Positions 25,683-33,602 of a stretch of DNA of 43,002 nucleotides are shown one piece after another (position 1 is the stretch's first letter; each line of letters opens with the position of its first letter). The notes under the pieces were generated by a model. It was not told where the DNA came from and did no database searches. It saw only the letters and a program-made list of their open reading frames with translations. The stretch lies in the NCBI GenBank assembly GCA_910574195.1, contig CAJTBF010000020.1, forward strand, positions 1-43,002, read 5' to 3'. The translations under genes were made by a program, and so were the position numbers. This DNA comes from Lachnospiraceae bacterium. GTDB lineage: Bacteria > Bacillota > Clostridia > Lachnospirales > Lachnospiraceae.

Positions 25683-26729
25683 ATGATGACATTAAAACTA
25701 AAAAACAAATTTCAGGCCAACGCAACTTTGGTTACAAATGATTTTATAGACAACTATATGGCTTCTGCCAACGGGGAATTCGTAAAAGTTTACTTATTCC
25801 TTCTGCGGCACCTGGATGATACCTGCCCGTCCATCACCGTTTCTACGATTGCAGATTTTCTGAATCATACGGAGAATGATGTACTACGCGCTTTCCGCTA
25901 CTGGGAAGCCAGGGGGCTTCTGAGTCTGGAAAAAGATGCAAAAGATCAGATTACCGGAATTGCATTGGAAAGGTATCCGTCTCCGGCTGAGAAAGCGCCT
26001 TCTGTCTGCAAGACAAAACAGGAGGGACAGGCCCCCGTCACTCCTGTTCGGAATGAGACAAAAAAAGCGATTCCTCTGGATTCGTTTAAAGCACAGAAGG
26101 AGTTAAAATCCCTGCTTTTTATCGCGGAACAATACCTGGGGAAAACCTTATCCCATACAGACGTAGATGCCATCACCTATTTCTATAACACATTGGGGAT
26201 GTCTGCCGACCTTATTGAATACCTGATTGAAACCTGCGTGGAGAACGGACACAAAAGCATTCATTACATTCAAAAGGTTGCTCTCTCCTGGGCAGATGAG
26301 GGTATAAAAACCGTAGAACAGGCGCGTCAACATTCTATGCTTTATAACAAGAACTGCTACACCGTGCTTCAGGCGTTCGGCATCAAGAACCGGGGGCCGG
26401 CCGCATCGGAGATTGCTTTCATTCAAAAATGGACCGAGGAATTTGCATTTACCCTGGATATTATTCAGGAAGCCTGCAGCCGGACCATCTCCGCAACCCA
26501 CCAGCCCAGTTTCGAATACGCCGACACCATTCTGACGAACTGGCATGCAAAGCAGGTACAGCATCTTCCGGATATTGCTGCACTGGATGCGGCCTTCCAG
26601 AAAGAAAAAAGCAACAAAAAAACTGCCGCGAACAATCGGCAGAAGGTCTCCCACAAGAATCTGAACAACTTCGAGAGACGTACTTATGACATGGACTCTT
26701 TAGAAGCACAGCTATTGAAAAGTAATTAA
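25683..26729 (+). CDS. DnaD-domain replication initiation protein
   Basis: A 348-residue protein of the DnaD/DnaB-like primosome family, thought to help load the replicative helicase. The N-terminal winged-helix part includes NDFIDNYMASANGEFVKVYL and ISTVSTIADFLNHTE-type sequence (residues about 40-85). A variable linker is followed by two DnaD-like C-terminal repeats (about 155-225 and 240-300; TYFYNTLGMSADLIEYLIET, YADTILTNWHAK). The ATG pair at 25683/25686 follows AGGTAAGAG; a TTG at 25665 is possible. It lies 13 bases before the helicase-loader gene, which fits a joint role. Confidence 0.87.
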   Translation: MMTLKLKNKFQANATLVTNDFIDNYMASANGEFVKVYLFLLRHLDDTCPSITVSTIADFLNHTENDVLRAFRYWEARGLLSLEKDAKDQITGIALERYPSPAEKAPSVCKTKQEGQAPVTPVRNETKKAIPLDSFKAQKELKSLLFIAEQYLGKTLSHTDVDAITYFYNTLGMSADLIEYLIETCVENGHKSIHYIQKVALSWADEGIKTVEQARQHSMLYNKNCYTVLQAFGIKNRGPAASEIAFIQKWTEEFAFTLDIIQEACSRTISATHQPSFEYADTILTNWHAKQVQHLPDIAALDAAFQKEKSNKKTAANNRQKVSHKNLNNFERRTYDMDSLEAQLLKSN

Positions 26730-26742
26730 AAGGAGCATTATC

Positions 26743-27738
26743 GTGGGCTTAACAAATTCACAGTACCAGGCAATTATGAGAGAATATGAACAAAAGCAAC
26801 TGCGCAGTCACGACAGAGTTGCCAGACATTATGCCGACGTATATGAAAAATCACCTGATTTCCAGTCTCTGGACGAGTCCATTGCTATTCTGTCCGTACA
26901 ACATGGAAAGAAGCTGCTCAGTGGAGAAGAACATACCATAGAATCTCTGAAAAAAGAGCTTTCCACTTTGCGAAAAAAGAAAAAAGAACTTTTGGTATCC
27001 GCCGGTTTCCCGGAAGATTATCTGGAACCCATTTTCGCATGTCCCCTTTGTCAGGATACCGGTTACATCGACGGACAAAAATGCCGCTGTTTCAAGAGGG
27101 CGGCCTCCCGTCTTCTCTATGAACAGTCTCATCTGGCAGATATATTGGAGAAAGAAAATTTTAATACCTTTTCATTAAACTATTATTCAGAGCAATACAT
27201 CGATCCCAAGTCCGGCCGTTCCTCTCTTACCGTCATGACGGACACATTGTCTGTATGCAAGCAATTCGTCCAGACTTTTCACGATCAGCATCGGAACCTG
27301 TTTTTTTATGGAGATGTGGGAATCGGTAAGACATTTTTGTCGAATTGTATTGCAAAAGAACTGATGGACGCCGGATTCTCTGTGATCTATTATTCGGCAC
27401 CCTCCTTCTTTAATACACTGGCACAGGGCACCTTCCAGAAAAATGATCCGGATGCCCAGAGTATTTATGAATCTATATTCGACTGTGATTTGCTGATCAT
27501 AGATGATCTGGGAACGGAATTTACAAATGCGTTTATTTCCACTCAGTTTTTCACCTGCCTCAATGAACGGCTGCTTGCAAATAAATCTACGATCATCTCC
27601 ACTAATCTTTCTCTGGAATCTCTGGCGGATCTTTACACAGAGCGTTCTTTTTCCAGAATTACAAGTAACTACACCTTATTGAAACTGTTCGGAGACGATA
27701 TCCGAATCAAGAGAAAATTGATGAACAGGGAGGAATAG
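26743..27738 (+). CDS. DnaC/DnaI-like helicase loader ATPase
   Basis: A 331-residue AAA+ ATPase that loads the replicative helicase at initiation. The N-terminal half has a coiled segment and a cysteine cluster (CPLCQDTGYIDGQKCRCF), as in the zinc-binding part of DnaI. The ATPase half has Walker A GDVGIGKTFLSN, Walker B LLIIDDLGTEF, a sensor region IISTNLSLE and arginines in RSFSRITSNY. The start is GTG 26743 after AAAGGAG. The gene follows the DnaD-like gene by 13 bases and precedes prs by 2, so the three form an operon. Confidence 0.92.
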   Translation: MGLTNSQYQAIMREYEQKQLRSHDRVARHYADVYEKSPDFQSLDESIAILSVQHGKKLLSGEEHTIESLKKELSTLRKKKKELLVSAGFPEDYLEPIFACPLCQDTGYIDGQKCRCFKRAASRLLYEQSHLADILEKENFNTFSLNYYSEQYIDPKSGRSSLTVMTDTLSVCKQFVQTFHDQHRNLFFYGDVGIGKTFLSNCIAKELMDAGFSVIYYSAPSFFNTLAQGTFQKNDPDAQSIYESIFDCDLLIIDDLGTEFTNAFISTQFFTCLNERLLANKSTIISTNLSLESLADLYTERSFSRITSNYTLLKLFGDDIRIKRKLMNREE

Positions 27739-27740
27739 CC

Positions 27741-28934
27741 ATGCTGCGTCGAAGTGAACGTAACTTAGAAAATATTCCGGTTGGAGCACTGGGCCTGATC
27801 ACCGTTCCAGGCTGTGAGGAGCTTGGCGAAAAGGTCAACAAATATCTTGTAAAGTGGAGAAAAGAAAGTGAGCATCAGTACAAGGATGATGTTGTCTTTC
27901 ACGGTTATGTAAGAGAAGATTATATTATTCACAGCAACGTTCCGCGTTTTGGCTCCGGGGAAGCCAAAGGAATCATCAAAGAATCCGTGCGCGGAAAAGA
28001 TCTGTACCTGATGGTGGATGTCCTGAATTATAATGTTACCTATTCTCTGACCGGCAACATCAACCATATGTCGCCGGATGATCATTTTCAAAATTTAAAG
28101 CGCGTCATTGCCGCCATCGGCGGAAAGGCACGCCGGATTAACGTCATCATGCCTTTCCTTTATGAAAGCCGTCAGCATAAACGTAACGGCCGTGAATCTC
28201 TGGACTGCGCCCTGGCTTTACAGGAACTCGTGCGGATGGGAGTGGACAACATCATTACTTTTGACGCCCATGATCCCCGCGTACAGAACGCCATTCCGCT
28301 GAGTGGATTTGAGACGGTTTCTCCCACCTATCAGTTCATCAAAAATCTGCTTGCTTCTGTTCATGATCTGCAGATTGACAACGAACATATGATGGCCATC
28401 AGCCCGGATGAGGGTGCCACCAATCGTGCCATCTATCTGGCCAATGTTCTGGGGCTGGATATGGGAATGTTCTACAAACGGCGGGATTATACCCGTATCG
28501 TCAAGGGCAGGAATCCCATCGTAGCCCATGAGTTTTTGGGAAGTTCCGTAGAAGGGAAAGATGTCATCATCATTGACGACATGATTTCCTCCGGTGACAG
28601 TATCCTGGAAGTTGCAAAGGAACTAAAACGCAGAAAAGCAAAGCGAATTTTTGCCGCTGCAACCTTCGGTCTTTTTACGAACGGACTGGATGGTTTCGAT
28701 CAGGCTTATGCGGATGGTATCATAAGCGGAGTTTTGACCACGAACCTGATCTATCAGACTCCAAATCTACTGTCCAAACCTTACTATATCAATTGTGATA
28801 TGAGTAAATACATTGCTCTGATTGTTGATACGTTAAATCATGACGGCTCTATCAGTTCTTTGCTCAGCCCAAATGAACGAATTCAGCATGTACTTCAGAA
28901 CTATAAAAATTCATTTTTTCCTGCTAAACCATGA
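27741..28934 (+). CDS. prs: Ribose-phosphate pyrophosphokinase (long variant)
   Basis: Makes PRPP from ribose-5-phosphate and ATP, for nucleotide, His and Trp synthesis. 397 residues against the usual 310-320. Extra sequence lies at the N-terminus (first about 55 residues) and C-terminus. The PRPP-binding loop VIIIDDMISSGDSILEVAKEL is clear. The region FDAHDPRVQNAIPL replaces the usual DLHAxQIQGFF flag/metal loop, and HKRNGRESLDC replaces the typical catalytic-loop sequence. This long form appears to be the clostridial type. It starts 2 bases after the loader gene. Confidence 0.9.
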   Translation: MLRRSERNLENIPVGALGLITVPGCEELGEKVNKYLVKWRKESEHQYKDDVVFHGYVREDYIIHSNVPRFGSGEAKGIIKESVRGKDLYLMVDVLNYNVTYSLTGNINHMSPDDHFQNLKRVIAAIGGKARRINVIMPFLYESRQHKRNGRESLDCALALQELVRMGVDNIITFDAHDPRVQNAIPLSGFETVSPTYQFIKNLLASVHDLQIDNEHMMAISPDEGATNRAIYLANVLGLDMGMFYKRRDYTRIVKGRNPIVAHEFLGSSVEGKDVIIIDDMISSGDSILEVAKELKRRKAKRIFAAATFGLFTNGLDGFDQAYADGIISGVLTTNLIYQTPNLLSKPYYINCDMSKYIALIVDTLNHDGSISSLLSPNERIQHVLQNYKNSFFPAKP

Positions 28935-29072
28935 CACTGCCTGATCTGTACACGTCCCCACCAGGGATATTAGAATAACCAGCATTCCGGTGGGGACTGC
29001 AAGAATCCCTACAAATACAAATCCCAGCCACAAAACCAATCGACTTAGAATCATCATCATTTTTTTCTTCAT
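28911..29072 (-). CDS. Small membrane protein coupled to the BceAB-like transporter
   Basis: A 53-residue frame starting KKKMMMILSRLVLWLGFVFV and continuing with a second hydrophobic stretch (MLVILISLVG), then a short polar end. The ATG overlaps the permease stop in ATGA, and GGAAAGG lies just before it, so it should be translated with the transporter. Its 3' end overlaps prs (convergent) by 24 bases. It also contains a perfect 9-bp inverted repeat, GTCCCCACC (28954-28962) and GGTGGGGAC (28989-28997). I do not recognise a family; an accessory transporter peptide is a guess from position. Confidence 0.5.
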   Translation of the reverse strand: MKKKMMMILSRLVLWLGFVFVGILAVPTGMLVILISLVGTCTDQAVSWFSRKK

Positions 29073-31129
29073 CCTTTCCTTTCCTCACGAATCGACGCAT
29101 GCTGCACGCCGCTCACAATATGATAATAAGCTCTCGAAGTTCCCCGGTACACCAACACATAAAACAGTGCAAAAACCAGATAGCACCCGACCGTTATCCC
29201 AATCAGAAGTTTTACATTCGTCAGACTGAACAGCACCAGCAATTTGTGTATCATGGGAAATGCAAAGATCAGATGCATCCCCGCACTCAGAAGCGGCAGG
29301 AAAAATACCGTCAGCACCTGTGAATTGACGCTTTGACGAATCTCCCTTTGCGTCATCCCTACTTTCTGCATAATCTCGAACCGGGACTGGTCTTCATATC
29401 CTTCTGAAATCTGTTTGTAATAAATAATCAACACTGCCGCAAACACAAACACAATTCCCAACAGTACGCCCAGGAAAAACAACGCCCCGTATAATCCATA
29501 AAACTCGGCGCGGTTTTCTGCTACGCCTTCACAGAGAAACCTGATTTCCTCATCCTCTCTCTGTGCAAGCGCTTCCGCCAGTTCGCTCTGAATCTGCACC
29601 TGCGTCTCATTACCGCATTTTAAATCAAATGCATAATTCCAGTTTATTCCCAGAGTCCGATTTCCCCATTTGTCCTCTTCATCCAAAAGCGGCTGAATAA
29701 CCTCGTCCGGATTCGATACAAATAAATATATGGTGGGAAAGACCTGCATTGCGTCCACCCCATTGTCCACAAACTCTTCTGCCACTTTCCGGACCTGCAG
29801 TTCCTTTCCCTCACTCAACGTAATGGAATCCCCGCTGTAAGACGACTTCGTCGTATATACGATTGTCTCCCCTGGTTCCAGGCTCTCATCTTTTCCCATC
29901 AAACGATTGTAGTCTTCCAGAGGAACGATCATAAGCTGCCAGACTCCGGAGACCGTCCCCATCTCCGCCAGGTTATGCAGAGACAAATGTCCGTCCTGGA
30001 GATAAGCGGCCGTCTCCGCGCTCCGGTATTCCAAAACATTTTTCATTCCGTTCTTTTCTCCCGGCACATGTTTCTCCACAATCTCTTCTGCCAGTTCCCG
30101 CACTCCCTCCATTGCTTCCAACGTGGGCATCTCTGTTCCCAGAATCTTGGCGCTTACATTGATATTTCTCGGATAGCGGGAACGCAGACTATCTTCTGTT
30201 CCGATGTACAGACATACCGTCCCCGACATCATTACCAATACCATCGTACAGAGAATACAGATCGAAGCAAGACCCGCGCCGTTTCGTTTCATGCGGTATA
30301 CCATGGAAGATACCGACACAAAATGATTGGTCTTATAATAAAACTTTTTATTCTTTTGTAAAATTCTGCAGATGGTCACCGAACCTGCCACAAACAGCAG
30401 ATAGGTTGCCACGATGACCATAATTACCGCCACAAAAAACCAAAGCAGGGCCGACACCGGATCTTGAATCGATACGGCCAGATAGTACGCCGCCCCCAGA
30501 ATCACCGCCCCCAAAATTGCCAGGAGCCAGTTTGCTTTCGGCGGTTTTTCTCCCGCATGTTCGCTGTGCAATAATTCAATCGGATCGGACCGGTAAATCT
30601 GCCATAAAGTATGAAGCAAGATCAGACCAAAAATAATCAAAAACCGCCGTATCGTCTCTAAAACCGCCGCTGGAGAAAGCAGTAACGTAAATGTAACTTC
30701 CGACTGCAAAATATTTACCATTCCCAGTTCTGCAAGCTTGGAGCATGCGATCCCTCCCAGAAGTCCTCCGCTCAAAGCCAATATGGCAACAATAACGCCT
30801 TCCCAGATCAGAATCTGTGCCAGGTTCCTCTTTCCCATTCCCAGGATATTATACAGACCAAATTCTTTTTTGCGCCTTCGCGTCAGAAAGGAATTGGTAT
30901 AGAATAAAAAGATCAGTGCAAACACGGTAATCACCCACATACCAAAATCCAGCATGGACTGCATCACACTCCCGCCGGGAGTGTGAAAAAGAGGTTCACT
31001 TTCACTTAGAAACGCTACGATATAAAACATCATTACCATTCCGGCACAAGTTAGAATATATGGCAGATACAGACGTTTATTTTTCCGAATACCCGTCCAT
31101 GCCAATTTAGGATAAAATAGCTTCTTCAT
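29069..31129 (-). CDS. BceB-like ABC transporter permease (FtsX family)
   Basis: A 686-residue permease with ten predicted membrane helices. The pattern is one helix, a cluster of three, further pairs, then a large extracellular domain (about residues 310-530) and a final FtsX segment of three helices. The start KLFYPKLAWTGIRKNKRLYL and RRRKKEFGLYNILGMGKRNL are typical of BceB/YtsD permeases, which remove or sense bacitracin-like peptide antibiotics. The first ATG overlaps the ATPase stop (ATGA). No two-component system is adjacent, unlike classical bce loci. Confidence 0.9.
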   Translation of the reverse strand: MKKLFYPKLAWTGIRKNKRLYLPYILTCAGMVMMFYIVAFLSESEPLFHTPGGSVMQSMLDFGMWVITVFALIFLFYTNSFLTRRRKKEFGLYNILGMGKRNLAQILIWEGVIVAILALSGGLLGGIACSKLAELGMVNILQSEVTFTLLLSPAAVLETIRRFLIIFGLILLHTLWQIYRSDPIELLHSEHAGEKPPKANWLLAILGAVILGAAYYLAVSIQDPVSALLWFFVAVIMVIVATYLLFVAGSVTICRILQKNKKFYYKTNHFVSVSSMVYRMKRNGAGLASICILCTMVLVMMSGTVCLYIGTEDSLRSRYPRNINVSAKILGTEMPTLEAMEGVRELAEEIVEKHVPGEKNGMKNVLEYRSAETAAYLQDGHLSLHNLAEMGTVSGVWQLMIVPLEDYNRLMGKDESLEPGETIVYTTKSSYSGDSITLSEGKELQVRKVAEEFVDNGVDAMQVFPTIYLFVSNPDEVIQPLLDEEDKWGNRTLGINWNYAFDLKCGNETQVQIQSELAEALAQREDEEIRFLCEGVAENRAEFYGLYGALFFLGVLLGIVFVFAAVLIIYYKQISEGYEDQSRFEIMQKVGMTQREIRQSVNSQVLTVFFLPLLSAGMHLIFAFPMIHKLLVLFSLTNVKLLIGITVGCYLVFALFYVLVYRGTSRAYYHIVSGVQHASIREERKG

Positions 31130-31962
31130 GATCTGCTTCTCCTTTCTGCGGTTTCCAATGTCCGTTCCTGTCCGTTTCCTTTTTCTGCCCCCGCGCTCTC
31201 CGGCTGGCCGCCCCGGGTTGCCAGCACAGTCAACGTATCGGAAATTTTCTGATACAATTGCTCGTTCGTACTGTTCCCCCGGTAGATCTGATGGAATACT
31301 TCCCCGTCCTTGATGAATAGTACCCGGCCGGCATGGCTTGCCGCTTTTACCGAATGAGTTACCATCAAAATGGTCTGTCCCCGCCCATTGATTTCTCCAA
31401 AAAGCCGAAGCAGTTCATCCGTTGCCCTGGAGTCCAGAGCCCCGGTGGGTTCATCCGCAAGAATCAGCCTTGGTTCTGTAATCAATGCTCTTGCCACGGC
31501 CGCCCGCTGTTTTTGTCCGCCGGACACCTCATAAGGATATTTTTTCAATAGTTCCTGAATTCCCAACTGCCGGGCAATCGGTTCCAGCCTCTGATGCATC
31601 TCTTTATAATGTTTTCCGGCCAGTACCAGCGGCAGATAAATATTATCCTCCAGAGAAAATGTGTCCAGCAAATTAAAATCCTGAAATACAAATCCCAGAT
31701 TGTCTCTGCGAAACGCAGCAATCATTGATTCTTTGATTCCGGACAGATTCTGTCCGTCCAGCTTTACCATGCCGCCGGTGGGACGATCCAGCGCCGCCAA
31801 AATATTCAAAAGCGTCGTTTTCCCGGAACCGGACTCCCCCATAATTGCAACATATTCTCCTTCTTCCACACTGAAAGATACATTCCTTAATGCTTCTACC
31901 TTATTTCCACCAAAACGGGTTGTATAAATCTTTTTTAATCCACTGACTTCCAAAATACTCAC
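31126..31962 (-). CDS. BceA-like ABC transporter ATPase
   Basis: A 278-residue ATP-binding subunit. Walker A GESGSGKTTLLN, Q-loop FVFQDFNLLDTFSLEDN, signature VSGGQKQRAAVARAL, Walker B LILADEPTGALDS, and H-loop MVTHSV are all intact. About 30 extra residues of Gly/Glu/Arg-rich sequence follow the domain. Together with the permease it forms a peptide-antibiotic export or detoxification complex by family analogy. The start follows AGGAGGAGTT and no promoter was clear. Confidence 0.92.
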   Translation of the reverse strand: MSILEVSGLKKIYTTRFGGNKVEALRNVSFSVEEGEYVAIMGESGSGKTTLLNILAALDRPTGGMVKLDGQNLSGIKESMIAAFRRDNLGFVFQDFNLLDTFSLEDNIYLPLVLAGKHYKEMHQRLEPIARQLGIQELLKKYPYEVSGGQKQRAAVARALITEPRLILADEPTGALDSRATDELLRLFGEINGRGQTILMVTHSVKAASHAGRVLFIKDGEVFHQIYRGNSTNEQLYQKISDTLTVLATRGGQPESAGAEKGNGQERTLETAERRSRS

Positions 31963-32032
31963 GATAACTCCTCCTGTTCGTTCTCTGTCTGTTTTCCTTG
32001 CTTTGGATTACAAGGTTATACTAACAAAAAGA

Positions 32033-32058
32033 AAGCGGATCCGCCATCGAATCCGCTT
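32033..32058 (-). terminator. Terminator of the second aldo-keto reductase gene
   Basis: AAGCGGAT (32033-32040) pairs with ATCCGCTT (32051-32058); on the minus strand TCTTTTTG follows. A smaller CTTAC/GTAAG hairpin lies at 32077-32092. Confidence 0.7.
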
Positions 32059-32107
32059 ACATTTCCGCCTTCACTTCTTACAAAAACGTAAGAAAACATT
32101 TTTTCAC

Positions 32108-33070
32108 TTAATTCACATCATGCAGCCACCTGCATTCTTCTTCGGACAATGAAATATCAAAAGCTCCCGCCGCCTCCCGCATATGCGATTCTGTCGACGC
32201 TCCAATCAGTGGGAACAAATTTATCTCCTGCGCAAGCAGCCATGCAAGGCAGACCTGTGATACCGTCGCACCTTTCTTTTCCGCCAATTCTTCCGCTCTC
32301 CTGAGACGAATCATGTTGGCGGCGTCATAATATTCCTTTATGGTTCCTTCCCGCAGATATTGATCAATATGCGCCTCGTCGGCAGAACGAAATCTCCCGG
32401 ATAGAAATCCTCTGGCCAGGGAAGAATAGTTCAGCACCGGCATCTGGTTTTCCACAAGCCACTCCCGATAACTTCTGTTTTCCTCACCCGAGAGCGACAC
32501 ACTGCCGCCCCACGGATCCCGCACATAATCCGCAAGACTGTACGCCGGACCTAAAACAGAAAACTCACTCAGACCATGTTCTTTCGCATATCGGTTAGCC
32601 ATCTCAATTCTGTACTGTTTCCAGTTGGAACCGCCGAAACGTCTGATCTTCCCCTCTTCCTTCAGGGCGTGCAGTGTTTCTACAATCTCCTCCACCGGAC
32701 GGGATTCATCGTCCCTGTGCAGGGCGTAAATATCTACATAATCTGTCTGCAAGCGGTCCAGAGACATCTTCAACTGTTCCCGGATCATTTCTCCTGAAAA
32801 TACATCCGTGGATCCTGCCTGTCCGGGATTACACCCCTTGTCCATAAGAACCAGCTCACCGCGGTTCCCTCTTTTGGCCATCCATGCTCCAATATTCTCC
32901 TCCGAAGTCCCATAGGAATGCGCCGTATCAAATGCACGAAAACCAATTTCCCATGCCATATCAAGGCACTCCGCCGCCTCTTTCGGATCATCCGTCACCA
33001 TTCCTGCATTCGAACCCATAACCAACTTTGACAGGGGGACGGAAATCCCCTCCAGTTTTTCATACAGCAT
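32108..33070 (-). CDS. Aldo-keto reductase
   Basis: A 320-residue NAD(P)H-dependent oxidoreductase of the YajO/Tas-like aldo-keto reductase group. Landmarks: LVMGSNAGMV, catalytic region FDTAHSYGTSEENIGAWM with Asp and Tyr, catalytic Lys in LMDKG and His in YALHRDDE, GGSNWK, and a C-terminal cofactor segment FPLIGASTESHMREA. There is no ferredoxin extension, unlike the one at 9360. ATG 33070 sits eight bases after GGGAGG; the in-frame GTG 33079 is too close to that site. The substrate is unknown. Confidence 0.9.
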   Translation of the reverse strand: MLYEKLEGISVPLSKLVMGSNAGMVTDDPKEAAECLDMAWEIGFRAFDTAHSYGTSEENIGAWMAKRGNRGELVLMDKGCNPGQAGSTDVFSGEMIREQLKMSLDRLQTDYVDIYALHRDDESRPVEEIVETLHALKEEGKIRRFGGSNWKQYRIEMANRYAKEHGLSEFSVLGPAYSLADYVRDPWGGSVSLSGEENRSYREWLVENQMPVLNYSSLARGFLSGRFRSADEAHIDQYLREGTIKEYYDAANMIRLRRAEELAEKKGATVSQVCLAWLLAQEINLFPLIGASTESHMREAAGAFDISLSEEECRWLHDVN

Positions 33071-33131
33071 TGTACACACCTCCCTGATTCAATTATGAAT
33101 TTCACAGCATCTTTTTATCATACCTGGACAC

Positions 33132-33160
33132 AGTATAACACATTCTATATTAGCAGGCAA
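33132..33160 (-). promoter_or_regulatory. Promoter of the second aldo-keto reductase gene
   Basis: On the minus strand TTGCCT (33160-33155), 17-base spacer, TATACT (33137-33132), about 60 bases before the start codon. Confidence 0.5.
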
Positions 33161-33307
33161 AGAACAAATATTCGTTCACCCGACAGATACACGCAAAAAC
33201 TACTATAACTCCATTTTAACAGCCCTATGTTCGACATACTGTTTAGTTGAGATTTTTGCTGATTTGCTTATTATTGAGGTCGATAGTCTGTAAAATGCTC
33301 ATAAAAT

Positions 33308-33568
33308 TCAATCCTTTCTTTGTTTGTTGTAAATGCGGAACGCTGCTGCGCCGGTGGCCGCCAACTGTACCAGAATCAGCACAGCGAACAGGCCGAAGCT
33401 CTCATAGTAGAACAGTTCATCCCAAAACAGGAGAACATCACAGAGAGCAGTCAAGGCAACCGTCCAGCGGATGTGCCGGGCCAGCCATTGCCGGAACACC
33501 AGCACAAGGACAACCGGCGGGACAATCAGCAGCGCCAGATTCAAAATCAAGGTCGGGGTCAGTTCCAT
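33308..33568 (-). CDS. Small membrane protein, last gene of the transporter/two-component operon
   Basis: An 86-residue hydrophobic protein with three likely membrane helices (about 7-24, 34-52 and 58-76) and a basic C-terminus (YNKQRKD). AGGAGG lies seven bases before the ATG. It is 34 bases after the permease stop. Its GC-rich codons match the ATPase and two-component genes but not the permease between them. I do not recognise a family. It could be an accessory of the transporter or a remnant of another membrane gene. Confidence 0.6.
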   Translation of the reverse strand: MELTPTLILNLALLIVPPVVLVLVFRQWLARHIRWTVALTALCDVLLFWDELFYYESFGLFAVLILVQLAATGAAAFRIYNKQRKD

Positions 33569-33602
33569 TGCGTCGCCTCCTCTGATATTCTAAAAAAAAC
33601 AT

